The notes beneath the pieces are model-generated. The model saw only the letters and a program-made list of their open reading frames with translations, made no database searches and had not been told where the DNA came from. Source: JACZSB01 sp965372015 (GTDB taxonomy: Bacteria; Fidelibacterota; Marinisomatia; SCGC-AAA003-L08; TS1B11). Taken from it: a DNA stretch of 17,607 nucleotides. A program made the translations under genes and the position numbers. This document shows, one piece after another, positions 7,201 to 14,572 of this stretch (position 1 is the first letter of the stretch; every line of letters starts with the position of its first letter). Where the stretch lies: assembly GCA_965372015.1 (NCBI GenBank), contig CBDVAP010000051.1, forward strand, positions 1 to 17,607. Reading direction: 5' to 3'.

Positions 7201-8928
7201 ATGACAGTCCCGAGATCCCCCAAGGTAAGTCTCCGGCTCAAGATCTTTATTCCGTTCCTGCTATTGACGCTGGCGATCATCGGCCTGATCACCACCCTGG
7301 TGAATCAGCGCTTCACTACCGAGATGCACCGCAACCTGGAGAATTCACTGGAAAACGCCGGGGCCGTTTTTTATACCTATTTCCGCAATAATATAGAACG
7401 CCTGATAGATAAAGCCGGGAATGTGAGCGCGGATGCCCGGCTACAGGCTTCGTTAACCACTTTGGACCGGCCCACGATTGCCCAAACTATGATGGAACTC
7501 CATCGGGACCGGCGAGCGGATCTACTGGGCCTGGTCTCCCCGGGAGGGACCCTGGTCACCCTTGAGGGCTGGCCTATCGATCTCTTTCCGGATCCCTTAT
7601 CGGAGCCGGTGATCACCGATGCCCTGAACGGTTACCTGTCCGGCGATATCATGGCACTAGCCGATACCCTGGTGGCCATCGCCGCCGCGCCGGTTCTTAC
7701 CCGGCAGGTGGTGCAAGGTGTTTTGGTCATGGGCCAGCAAATGGATCAAACCTTCCTGGATGAGCTGCGACTGATGACCGGCTGTCATCTGGCGTTTGTG
7801 GTGAATGGCCAGGTGCCGTATAGTACCCATTTTCCCGGAGACCGGGCCGAGGCAGCGACCATATTCGCTCCCCTGCGAGAATCGACCGGTGTAATCGGTT
7901 TCCGGGCCGATGGTGAGCGTTATCTGGGGATCAGGGCGGCTATCACCAATGCCGCCAACCTGAGCCAGGGCGACCTGATAATTTATAAGTCGCTCGACAA
8001 AGCCCTGGCCTCTCTAGGCCCTATCCGCCGCAATAGTTACCTGATCGGCTTGGGGGGGATCCTCCTGTCCCTGATTTTCAGTTATATCCTAGCTCGCAGC
8101 GTAACCCGCCCGGTAGAGGAGCTGGCGGCTGCCAGCCGCGCTTTCGGCGAAGGCCAGCTGGATACTGCGTTACAGGTCAGGTCTAACGACGAGGTAGGTA
8201 GCTTGGCCTACGCCTTTGAGGAAATGCGTACCTCTCTGCTCGAGGCCCGGGAGGAGTTGGTCAAGACCGAACGCCTCTCCACGGTTGGGAGGATGGCCAA
8301 TGCGATTATCCATGACTTCAAGCAGCCTATCACCAGTGTTAAGGGTTTCGCTGATCTGCTGCGCCTGCCCGTGATCGATGAACATAAGCGGGCGGAGTAT
8401 GCAGATAGGATTCTGGGTGGTCTTGACCGGATGATGGAAATGGTCAACGAATTGCTTGATTTCGCCCGCGGCGAAACCAATCTCCACCTGGAACCGGTGG
8501 ACCTGAATGCTGTGGTAGCCGACGAGATCGACCATCTGCAGGGTGACATGTCTGTTACGGGATTAGAGCTCAGTTTTGTGCCTGGGGAGATCGAGACAAT
8601 CACCCTGGACCGGCGGCGGATCAGACGGGTTATCGAGAACCTGATCGGTAATGCCCGCAATGCCCTGGCCGGTCGGGGCCGGATCACGCTGGAAACCGGT
8701 TCTCATAATGGTGGTGTATCCCTAACTGTAGCCGATGACGGTCCGGGGATCCCTCCCGAGATCCGCCAGACGCTATTCGATCCCTTCGTTTCAGGGGGTA
8801 AATCCAAGGGCACCGGCCTGGGGCTGGCCATCACCAAAAGCATAATCGAGGAACTGGGAGGTCGCATTGATTTTACCACCAAGACCGACGCCGGGACCAC
8901 CTTCCGGATCTGGTTGCCGCTTAAGTAG
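7201..8928 (+). CDS. Membrane sensor histidine kinase with periplasmic sensor and HAMP domain
   Basis: Inner-membrane two-component sensor of 575 residues. TM1 spans about 14-33. An extracytoplasmic region of about 245 residues (34-278) resembles Cache-type sensors, though I cannot confirm the fold. TM2 spans about 279-299 and HAMP about 299-350. The H-box IIHDFKQPITSVKG gives phospho-acceptor His371. The ATPase domain shows the N-box (RVIENLIGNARNAL, Asn480/484), G1 (DDGPGIP, Asp512-Pro518), F-box (LFDPF) and G2 (GKSKGTGLGLAI, 533-544). All motifs are intact, so it should be active. No response regulator is encoded in the window, making it an orphan kinase here. It lies between a cupredoxin and an outer-membrane protein, with the next start only one base after its stop. 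Confidence 0.92.
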   Translation: MTVPRSPKVSLRLKIFIPFLLLTLAIIGLITTLVNQRFTTEMHRNLENSLENAGAVFYTYFRNNIERLIDKAGNVSADARLQASLTTLDRPTIAQTMMELHRDRRADLLGLVSPGGTLVTLEGWPIDLFPDPLSEPVITDALNGYLSGDIMALADTLVAIAAAPVLTRQVVQGVLVMGQQMDQTFLDELRLMTGCHLAFVVNGQVPYSTHFPGDRAEAATIFAPLRESTGVIGFRADGERYLGIRAAITNAANLSQGDLIIYKSLDKALASLGPIRRNSYLIGLGGILLSLIFSYILARSVTRPVEELAAASRAFGEGQLDTALQVRSNDEVGSLAYAFEEMRTSLLEAREELVKTERLSTVGRMANAIIHDFKQPITSVKGFADLLRLPVIDEHKRAEYADRILGGLDRMMEMVNELLDFARGETNLHLEPVDLNAVVADEIDHLQGDMSVTGLELSFVPGEIETITLDRRRIRRVIENLIGNARNALAGRGRITLETGSHNGGVSLTVADDGPGIPPEIRQTLFDPFVSGGKSKGTGLGLAITKSIIEELGGRIDFTTKTDAGTTFRIWLPLK

Positions 8929-8929
8929 C

Positions 8930-10075
8930 ATGCGCCGGCTCATAACCCTTTTTCTCATCATACTGGCCTATCTACCGCCGGACTCCCACCTGTATGCCCA
9001 GCTCACCTGGTCCGGTGATGTGGCGGTGCTGGTTAAGGGATTGGACCGTCACCTCACCGAGAACCAGAACATTCGCCAAGATGATCCCTTCAACGAAGTA
9101 CGGGTCCGGCTCTTTCCCCGCCACTGGGTTACCGACCGGATCGCTTTCTTCGGTGAACTGTTCTACGACAACGGCGCCTCCCTGCGGGTTAACGGCGCCT
9201 ACGTGGTCATCACCAGTCTATTGGATTACCAGGGGGTCAACTTAAAGGCCGGCCTGATTCCCAGCCCCTTCGGCAACTATAGCCTGAGGAGCACCTATTT
9301 CAATCTGAATCCCCTGATCGGGATACCGTTGATGTGGCACTACAAAACCCCCATGCCCACCACCATGTACCCCACAAATGAGCTCCTCCACCAGGAAAAG
9401 GTAAAGGAGAATACGTTGGGGTACGCGCCCATCGGTTACGACGCCTGCTGGGACACCGGTGTGGAGCTCTTCGGCGACCTGGGCTGGCTGGAATACAGCT
9501 TGGCCGTAACCGATGGGGCTATGTCGTCCCCTCGGGCCAGCGCCAACAATGGCCGGCAGCTGATCGCCCGGTTGGGTTTGAATTTCACTACCAGTTTACG
9601 TCTGGGTGGTTCGGTGGCCCGGGGGCCCCACTTCCTGCCCTCGGCAGCCACCGAGGATTATAACCGGGTTGAGGACTTCCAAGCCACTGTGGCAGGGATT
9701 TACGCCCAATATATTGTAAACCATCTCCAACTGTACGGCGAACTGGTCCGCAGTACCTGGGAAGCTCCGCGGGCCTATCTAGCCGAGGGGCAGGCCTACG
9801 CCGACGCCGGCTACCTGGAAGGCCGCTACGATTTCCTGGTGCGCTGGTACCTGGCTGCCCGGCTGGACTTCATCACTTACAGCCTGATTGAGAACACCAC
9901 CAGTGGGAAGGATGAGGCCTGGGGTGATAAGCTTTTACGTCTGGAAACCGGCGTTGGGTACCGACTCAGCCGGGAAGCAATGGTGAAACTGGTGTATCAA
10001 AAGAACGACTACCAGTACGGGTGGAGAAATGCCGACCCGGAAGTGCTGGCACTACAACTGCACCTGGTGTTTTAG
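8930..10075 (+). CDS. Outer-membrane beta-barrel (porin-like) protein
   Basis: Predicted 381-residue outer-membrane protein. Residues 1-23 are a signal peptide (MRRLITLFLIILAYL to LYA, with Gln as first mature residue). The rest alternates short amphipathic strands rich in Tyr, Gly and Asn with turns. The protein ends in LQLHLVF, a C-terminal Phe typical of barrels handled by the BAM complex. ATG 8930 begins one base after the kinase stop and restores the signal peptide; a GTG at 8867 would overlap the kinase and bury the signal. The sequence does not match a porin family I can name. Its coupling to a cupredoxin and a sensor kinase suggests a conduit or adhesin for a metal- or redox-linked process, but this is inference. 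Confidence 0.82.
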   Translation: MRRLITLFLIILAYLPPDSHLYAQLTWSGDVAVLVKGLDRHLTENQNIRQDDPFNEVRVRLFPRHWVTDRIAFFGELFYDNGASLRVNGAYVVITSLLDYQGVNLKAGLIPSPFGNYSLRSTYFNLNPLIGIPLMWHYKTPMPTTMYPTNELLHQEKVKENTLGYAPIGYDACWDTGVELFGDLGWLEYSLAVTDGAMSSPRASANNGRQLIARLGLNFTTSLRLGGSVARGPHFLPSAATEDYNRVEDFQATVAGIYAQYIVNHLQLYGELVRSTWEAPRAYLAEGQAYADAGYLEGRYDFLVRWYLAARLDFITYSLIENTTSGKDEAWGDKLLRLETGVGYRLSREAMVKLVYQKNDYQYGWRNADPEVLALQLHLVF

Positions 10076-10513
10076 GAAGTTATGAGCGGCATGACCTCCT
10101 GGGAGCGTTCGCGATATATATCCAGTATAGGAGAAATACCAAGCCAAGGAGGTGTGGTAGAAGGCTTTGATTTGGATCGCTCTATCAGAGTGGGCTTGCT
10201 AGTTTTATTATAGCTCAGCAACCTCTTTGCGGTTTTCAGAAACTGGATATGATTCACCGCAAACGAGGTCTACAGCCTATATCAGTTCAGATCCTTTTGG
10301 ACATTCGAGGCTAGAAACTAGAGACATTTCGCGTTTCCAAGGTTTAATTCACGCGTCCTCTGAATCGTTTTTCGCTTGATTATTTCGCGCCGATTCAGGA
10401 TCTGTTGCCCTCGGCCCTCATTCCGGGTCCCGCTTTAGCGGGACGTGGCAATCTCCCCGCCTTATCCCGCCCGTTCGCCTACCCCGTCATCGGCGGGACA
10501 AACGGCCGCTAAG
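10076..10513. other. Convergent intergenic region with inverted repeats
   Basis: About 440 bp separate the 3' ends of the plus-strand cupredoxin operon and the minus-strand redox operon. No credible gene is seen. It contains CTGAATCG (10360-10367) facing CGATTCAG (10391-10398) and a further hairpin at 10427-10444. The composition is more AT-rich than the neighbouring genes up to about 10380. Confidence 0.5.
10427..10444. terminator. GC-rich hairpin between convergent operons
   Basis: GTCCCGC and GCGGGAC form a perfect 7-bp stem around TTTA. It has no T-run on either side, so intrinsic termination is doubtful. Its position between converging operons, about 70 bp after the stop of the PLP gene, fits a transcription barrier or a dispersed palindromic repeat. 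Confidence 0.35.
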
Positions 10514-11332
10514 TCAACCGGCGTGGAACTCCTGGGCAGCCGGGCAGGTGACCCACAGGCAGACCCGCCCCAGCCGGCTCGACTCTTTAATTACGTAGGC
10601 CAGCACCGCTCCCATGAACACCGGGTCCAGGGGCAGGCCCGTTTCGCTAAAGACCTGCCGCACCAACCTTTCCCGCTCCGCCAGTGGGGGCAGCCGCAAC
10701 CCCTTGGCCCGGCGTTGCCGGGGCCACAGCCATAGGCGAATATACCAGGGCTGGGTCAGCACGCCGGTGACCAGGGGGAAAACCTCCGCCAGTGCGGCCG
10801 CCATATTCCCGCTGGCTAGGGGGACGATATGATGATACCCGGGGTCGATGTGCTCAGCAAGCGCCTGGGCCGCCTGGACGTAGGCCTCGTCCCGCTGCAG
10901 GGCGCCTCCCGGTGGCAGATAAGTGTCGCTACGGTGGGTGACATACTTGTGCCACAGGAAATCGAGCAGGGTGGTAAATAAGGGACCGTTGCGCTGAATG
11001 ACGTTGGGTAGCCGCCGCAGCCGCTCCACCATCAACCGTTGATAGTCGCCGCCCCGATAATGCTTGCCGTGGCTGACGATCTCTGTGTCGGGCAGCAGCC
11101 GGGCCAGGGTATAAGCGCTGTGTGAGCCCGCATAGGATAGCACATGCACCGGCTTCCGGGGGTCAAGGCCAGCCGCCAAAGCAGCCAAACTGCGGCGCTT
11201 TTTGCCACCGCCACTGGACAGTAGGTCCTCGCGCACCAGCAGCACTTCGTTCACCCCCAGCAAGCGGGCCAGCTGGGGTTCCGGTTCCAACTGCAAGGGT
11301 AAGCCCTCCAGCGAGGGATGGTCAACTAGCAT
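10514..11332 (-). CDS. Fold-type II PLP enzyme, ACC deaminase/D-cysteine desulfhydrase-like
   Basis: Predicted cytosolic pyridoxal-phosphate enzyme of 272 residues. The N-terminus LVREDLLSSGGGKKRR (about 32-47) resembles the K-R-D-D-L-x-G-G-N-K segment of ACC deaminase and D-cysteine desulfhydrase; Lys44 or Lys45 is the likely Schiff-base lysine. SYAGSHSAYTLA (66-77) matches the substrate loop, and VPLASGNMAAALA (171-183) the glycine loop that binds the cofactor phosphate. Family members usually have about 325-340 residues, so this is a shortened or diverged version. It starts 14 bp after the FAD oxidoreductase gene and closes the operon. A role in sulfur or selenium amino-acid breakdown would suit the selenoprotein genes upstream, but nothing in the sequence proves it. 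Confidence 0.75.
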   Translation of the reverse strand: MLVDHPSLEGLPLQLEPEPQLARLLGVNEVLLVREDLLSSGGGKKRRSLAALAAGLDPRKPVHVLSYAGSHSAYTLARLLPDTEIVSHGKHYRGGDYQRLMVERLRRLPNVIQRNGPLFTTLLDFLWHKYVTHRSDTYLPPGGALQRDEAYVQAAQALAEHIDPGYHHIVPLASGNMAAALAEVFPLVTGVLTQPWYIRLWLWPRQRRAKGLRLPPLAERERLVRQVFSETGLPLDPVFMGAVLAYVIKESSRLGRVCLWVTCPAAQEFHAG

Positions 11333-11346
11333 GGCGGGCGGTTGAA

Positions 11347-12405
11347 TCAGGCCAGGGCGGCGGCCAGTCTTTTCGCGGTGTAATGCGAACCGATCATGAA
11401 TTTCATGGAAGGGCCATAGCTGGGCTCCGTGATAGCCCCAAGGAAGTATAGGCCGGGCACCGAACTCTCAAAATTTTTCGAAATGACCGGCAGGTGCTTT
11501 CGCAGCCGGATACGTGACTTCAAGTCAGCGGGCAGGAAGTCGAGCGTCCGCAGGTCGTAGCGGTAACCCGTGCCGGCGATGATAGTGTCATAGTGCTGCA
11601 GATCCGGCAACGCTCTGTGGCGGGTGACATTTTCCAGAAGCGGCTGGAAGTTGGGAGTAATGGTAGTTGCGGAGAAGATAGCGAGCAGCCGATTGAGGGG
11701 GGCTGATGGCAGGGCGTGGACCAGAGCCGGCGCCCGTACGACCAGGTTGAAGAGCGGTGCGGGAAGATTTAATGGCTCGGAGAAGTAGACCGGCTCCCTG
11801 AGGGTGTGCCATTCCACCTGGTTCCCGTTGGCCAGCAATACCGCGATCGACTCACCCGCCGATTGCCCGGCGCCGACCACCAATATTCGCTGCCCTCGAA
11901 TACGCTGGATATCGCGGGTGAACCAGCTATGGATGACCTTTGGGCCCCCTTGCAGCTTGGCCGGGATATGCAGATGGTGGGCGATCCCGGTCGCGATAAC
12001 CACTTGATCGGCCCGATAGCGGTCCCCCGATTCCAGCCGCACCTGGAAACCGGCGCCGTTGGACTGGATATCAGTTACGTACTCTTCCCGCACCGAATAG
12101 TCCAGCTGCTCCAGGCACCAATCTATATATTCGCGGAAAATACTAACCGGCAGCTGCCCCTGGAGCTGTTCCAGCGAGCGGCCGGATCCGGCGCAGAACC
12201 GTTGGAAGGAAAACAGGTCCTCGGGATGCTTGATGACCGAGGTGGGGTAATCGGACCGCAGCCGCATGTTGTCGAAAGTGTGTTCCTTCCACAATTCCAT
12301 GGTCCGGCCGGCGATAATAAAGCGCCGCCCCCGGTGGGCCAGATAGTTGGCCAGCGATAAGCCGTAGGGCCCAGCGCCGATAATCAGTATGGGTGTGTGT
12401 TCCAT
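11347..12405 (-). CDS. FAD/NAD(P)-dependent oxidoreductase (flavin monooxygenase/SidA-like fold)
   Basis: Predicted two-dinucleotide-binding flavoprotein of 352 residues. The FAD Rossmann motif IIGAGPYG lies at 8-15, an ATG-type motif (VVIATG) at 135-140, and the NAD(P)H-binding glycine motif VVGAGQSAGE at 176-185. A second IAGTGYRYD motif appears near residue 275, and the C-terminus reads GLYFLGAITEPSYGPSMKF, the usual FAD-contact region. No signal peptide is present, so it is cytosolic. ATG 12405 has GGAG at good spacing, and that box overlaps the stop of the Lgt-like gene 9 bp upstream. Relatives include N-hydroxylating and Baeyer-Villiger monooxygenases and thioredoxin-reductase-like enzymes. 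With redoxin genes in the same operon, a reductase role is possible but unproven. Confidence 0.85.
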   Translation of the reverse strand: MEHTPILIIGAGPYGLSLANYLAHRGRRFIIAGRTMELWKEHTFDNMRLRSDYPTSVIKHPEDLFSFQRFCAGSGRSLEQLQGQLPVSIFREYIDWCLEQLDYSVREEYVTDIQSNGAGFQVRLESGDRYRADQVVIATGIAHHLHIPAKLQGGPKVIHSWFTRDIQRIRGQRILVVGAGQSAGESIAVLLANGNQVEWHTLREPVYFSEPLNLPAPLFNLVVRAPALVHALPSAPLNRLLAIFSATTITPNFQPLLENVTRHRALPDLQHYDTIIAGTGYRYDLRTLDFLPADLKSRIRLRKHLPVISKNFESSVPGLYFLGAITEPSYGPSMKFMIGSHYTAKRLAAALA

Positions 12406-12414
12406 TGCAATCTC

Positions 12415-13362
12415 CTACCAGCTGCCGATTGTCCGGCCCTGCACCGCAAAGATCGCGGTAAATACCAGGGTCATGGCGGCGGTGATGGGCAGGCAGTCCC
12501 AGGCCAGGGACAGGCCACTAACAACCGACGGTAGTGCTGCCCGCATCAGTCCCGGTTCCAGGTTACCAAGCAAAAAAGCCCCGGCGGTGATAAAGCCCAG
12601 GCTGAACCACTGCCAGAGGGTCAGGCCCAGGATATTGGTGCGGGGCCACTCGCCGCGTAGCAGTTCCATCAGCAACCGCTTGGTCCCATACAGGAGCAAA
12701 TAAAGCGCCGTTACCAGGCCGGGGGTGGGACTGACCGGCACCAATGCCACCGCCAGCAGGATCAAATAAATGCTGAAGTTGGCCAAGGACGAATAGATCT
12801 GGGTGGGATACAGCGGCACCCCGGCCAGTTCGCTGTTGAAACGCAGCACTTTGGTCTCCGGATCATGGTAGCGGATGCCCCGGCCTTTGGGGTGCGGCCG
12901 TCCATGGCAGCAGCCGTAGTTCAGACAGCCCAGCCGCCCGATGGCCTGTGCCAGTGGTATCCCAAACGCCACCCCGTCGAATATAACTAGAGGATTCCAA
13001 CCGTTGGCCCTGGAGAGGATGTAAACCACCACTATGCCCAGCAACAGGCCGCCCCACAGGGCAAACCCGGGCACCCGGAAGAATCGGGAGAGAGTCATCT
13101 CGCCCCGGATCAAACGGGGTAGGTCCAGCAAGCGGGCCATGGAATAGGTCCCCAGCGGAGCGCTGAGCGATAGCAATATGCCGAACAGGGCCAGGCGGGC
13201 ATCGTGTAACGTCACTTGGCGGTAACCCAGGTAGAACCAGAAATGCGACAGAGCCATCAAGAACCCCAGCCCCACCAGTACCCCGAAGGTGGTCACGGTG
13301 AAATGCCTGGTCCTGAACAGGGCGACGGGGCCGAAATCGTACTTTGGGGCTATGCTGCTCAC
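12415..13362 (-). CDS. Lgt-like integral membrane protein with GCC motif, lacking the catalytic His of true Lgt
   Basis: Polytopic inner-membrane protein of 315 residues related to prolipoprotein diacylglyceryl transferase. The Lgt signature region reads GRLGCLNYGCCHGRP (142-156) where classical Lgt has GRxGNFxNxE, so the Arg is kept while Asn/Glu are replaced by Cys and Gly; Cys146, Cys151 and Cys152 result. YPTQIYSS (185-192) and ELLRGEWPR (233-241) match the other conserved Lgt segments. The HGG motif containing the essential His of E. coli Lgt appears as ALWGG (101-105). It is therefore probably a paralogue with another task, perhaps lipid- or thiol-linked. The GTG start overlaps the YceI stop by 4 bp, a classic coupled junction. 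Confidence 0.82.
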   Translation of the reverse strand: MSSIAPKYDFGPVALFRTRHFTVTTFGVLVGLGFLMALSHFWFYLGYRQVTLHDARLALFGILLSLSAPLGTYSMARLLDLPRLIRGEMTLSRFFRVPGFALWGGLLLGIVVVYILSRANGWNPLVIFDGVAFGIPLAQAIGRLGCLNYGCCHGRPHPKGRGIRYHDPETKVLRFNSELAGVPLYPTQIYSSLANFSIYLILLAVALVPVSPTPGLVTALYLLLYGTKRLLMELLRGEWPRTNILGLTLWQWFSLGFITAGAFLLGNLEPGLMRAALPSVVSGLSLAWDCLPITAAMTLVFTAIFAVQGRTIGSW

Positions 13363-13904
13363 TGAGCCGGAATCTCAAGGTGGAAGTTCAGATCGACGTA
13401 GTCCTGTACTTTCATGGGGCCCATACCCACCAGGGGCAGTCCGAAGGCGGTGGGAATTATCACCAGGCTGCCATCCGCCTGCAATCGGCCGTTCTGCTGA
13501 CTGATAGTGACGTCCACGGCCTGCTCATTGGTGATACCGTTGAATGTCAGTTGCCCCGTTAAAGTGGCAGTGCCCGGCGTCAATTGGGCTCCGGTGGTGG
13601 CCACGAAGGTGATCCGGGGGTGCTTCTTTACTTTGATTACGCTGGTGTGCAAATGGGCGTCACGCATGAAGTTTTTGGTAGTGAGGGCCTTAGATGGGAT
13701 CTCCACCGTGATGGTACGGCTGCCGCCACTATCGATCGGTCCAACAGTAATCTCGAAAGTCTCTACCACCACCGGGAAATCGTGACTAGCGGCGTGCCCC
13801 AGCCCGCTGATAGTGCCATTTACCTGGGTCAGCGAGGTCTGGCCGACCAGGGCCGGGGGCAACAATAATGCGGTGACTAGAGCGATTGGTATAAATCTGA
13901 ACAT
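13359..13904 (-). CDS. Secreted YceI-like lipocalin-fold protein
   Basis: Predicted periplasmic protein of 181 residues. A signal peptide ends near LVG-QTS (residue 21). The body has YceI-like features: a central FMRDAHLHTSVIKVKKHPRI segment (about 79-98), strand-rich GTATLTGQLTFNGITNEQAVDVTI, and the late segment GPMKVQDYVDLNFHLEI. YceI proteins form a barrel that binds isoprenoid lipids such as quinones. The start at 13904 has an excellent AAGGAG box 6 bp upstream, placed right after the TGA-TAA stops of the redoxin gene. Between a secreted redoxin and an Lgt-like membrane protein, it could carry a lipid cofactor for envelope redox reactions; this is inference. Confidence 0.82.
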   Translation of the reverse strand: MFRFIPIALVTALLLPPALVGQTSLTQVNGTISGLGHAASHDFPVVVETFEITVGPIDSGGSRTITVEIPSKALTTKNFMRDAHLHTSVIKVKKHPRITFVATTGAQLTPGTATLTGQLTFNGITNEQAVDVTISQQNGRLQADGSLVIIPTAFGLPLVGMGPMKVQDYVDLNFHLEIPAQ

Positions 13905-13923
13905 TCGCTTCTCCTTATGGTTA

Positions 13924-14571
13924 TCATTGGTTCTGATTCAATTCTTGGTGCACCCGCAGATCGCTGGCCGCAGTGATACGGGCCATCGTACTATCTATCC
14001 GGGACAGGGTCTTGGTCACGGCGGTGCGCTGATACTGGGGTTGAACGTCGCGCCACACCTCTTCACGCCGGTGGAAAAGGATAAAAGTAGGGTGTGAGAC
14101 GGTCTTATTCTTCATCAGCCTGTAGGAGAAAGTCGTGGTTCGCAAACCGAAGTGATCGATCAGCGCCAGGTCCTGATCGGCGATGAAGAGGAAAGACGCC
14201 TGTTGCCGTTCTTTCATCATGCGCGATTCGGCCGGGGCTTCGGCACTGACGGCAAAGAAGTTCAGCCCCCTCTCGGTAATCAAGTCGAAATTCTCAACTA
14301 AATCGGCCACCTGCCGGTTACAGTGGGGTCACCAGTAGCCGCGGTATAGATATACCAGCGTCCATTCGTTAGCCAGGAGGGAATCGGAAGGCACAAAGGT
14401 ACTATCAGAGGTAGTCACCCAGGCCGGCCAGGGGGCCGCTTGGAGCGAGGGGCCGAAAGCGGCTAGCGCTAGGAAAAGGGCGGACCGTGCGGTGCGGTAA
14501 AAGGCTGTCAACAGGCATTCCACCCTTGGTAGCCACCCCACTGCTTGGATTTCTTGGCCCGGTACCGACAT
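13924..14571 (-). CDS. Candidate selenoprotein: secreted redoxin/peroxiredoxin-like protein with UxxC active site (in-frame TGA)
   Basis: Two same-frame segments are separated by one TGA (14331-14329). Read through it, they give a 215-residue redoxin: signal-like segment ALFLALAAFGPSLQA (31-45), WTLVYLYRGYW (70-80), TGA as Sec81, then PHCNRQ (82-87), AVSAEAPAES, and the cis-Pro-like SHPTF. In AhpC/TSA-like redoxins this site reads RGxWCPxCxxQ, so TGA falls exactly on the first active-site Cys. A hairpin with an AGGTG loop begins at SECIS-like distance. Translation ends with TGA-TAA in tandem at 13926-13921. ATG 14571 lies one base after the MCP stop; GTG 14523 is another start that keeps the signal peptide. 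It should act as a periplasmic thiol/selenol oxidoreductase or peroxidase. The alternative is a nonsense mutation or read error in a Cys codon. Confidence 0.75.
14304..14331 (-). promoter_or_regulatory. Candidate bacterial SECIS element of the redoxin gene
   Basis: After the TGA (14331-14329) 16 nt precede the loop of a hairpin: CGGC (14316-14313), loop AGGTG (14312-14308), GCCG (14307-14304), possibly extended by AA/TT across a mismatch. Bacterial SECIS elements carry the apical loop about 16-37 nt after UGA with G in its first two positions. The E. coli fdhF loop begins AGGU at nearly the same distance. The core stem is only 4 bp, so thermodynamic support is modest. Confidence 0.5.
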
Positions 14572-14572
14572 G

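Noticed and set aside
10072..10257. 61-residue minus-strand open frame after the outer-membrane gene
   Set aside because: No ribosome binding site, no recognisable features, and an AT-rich intergenic context.
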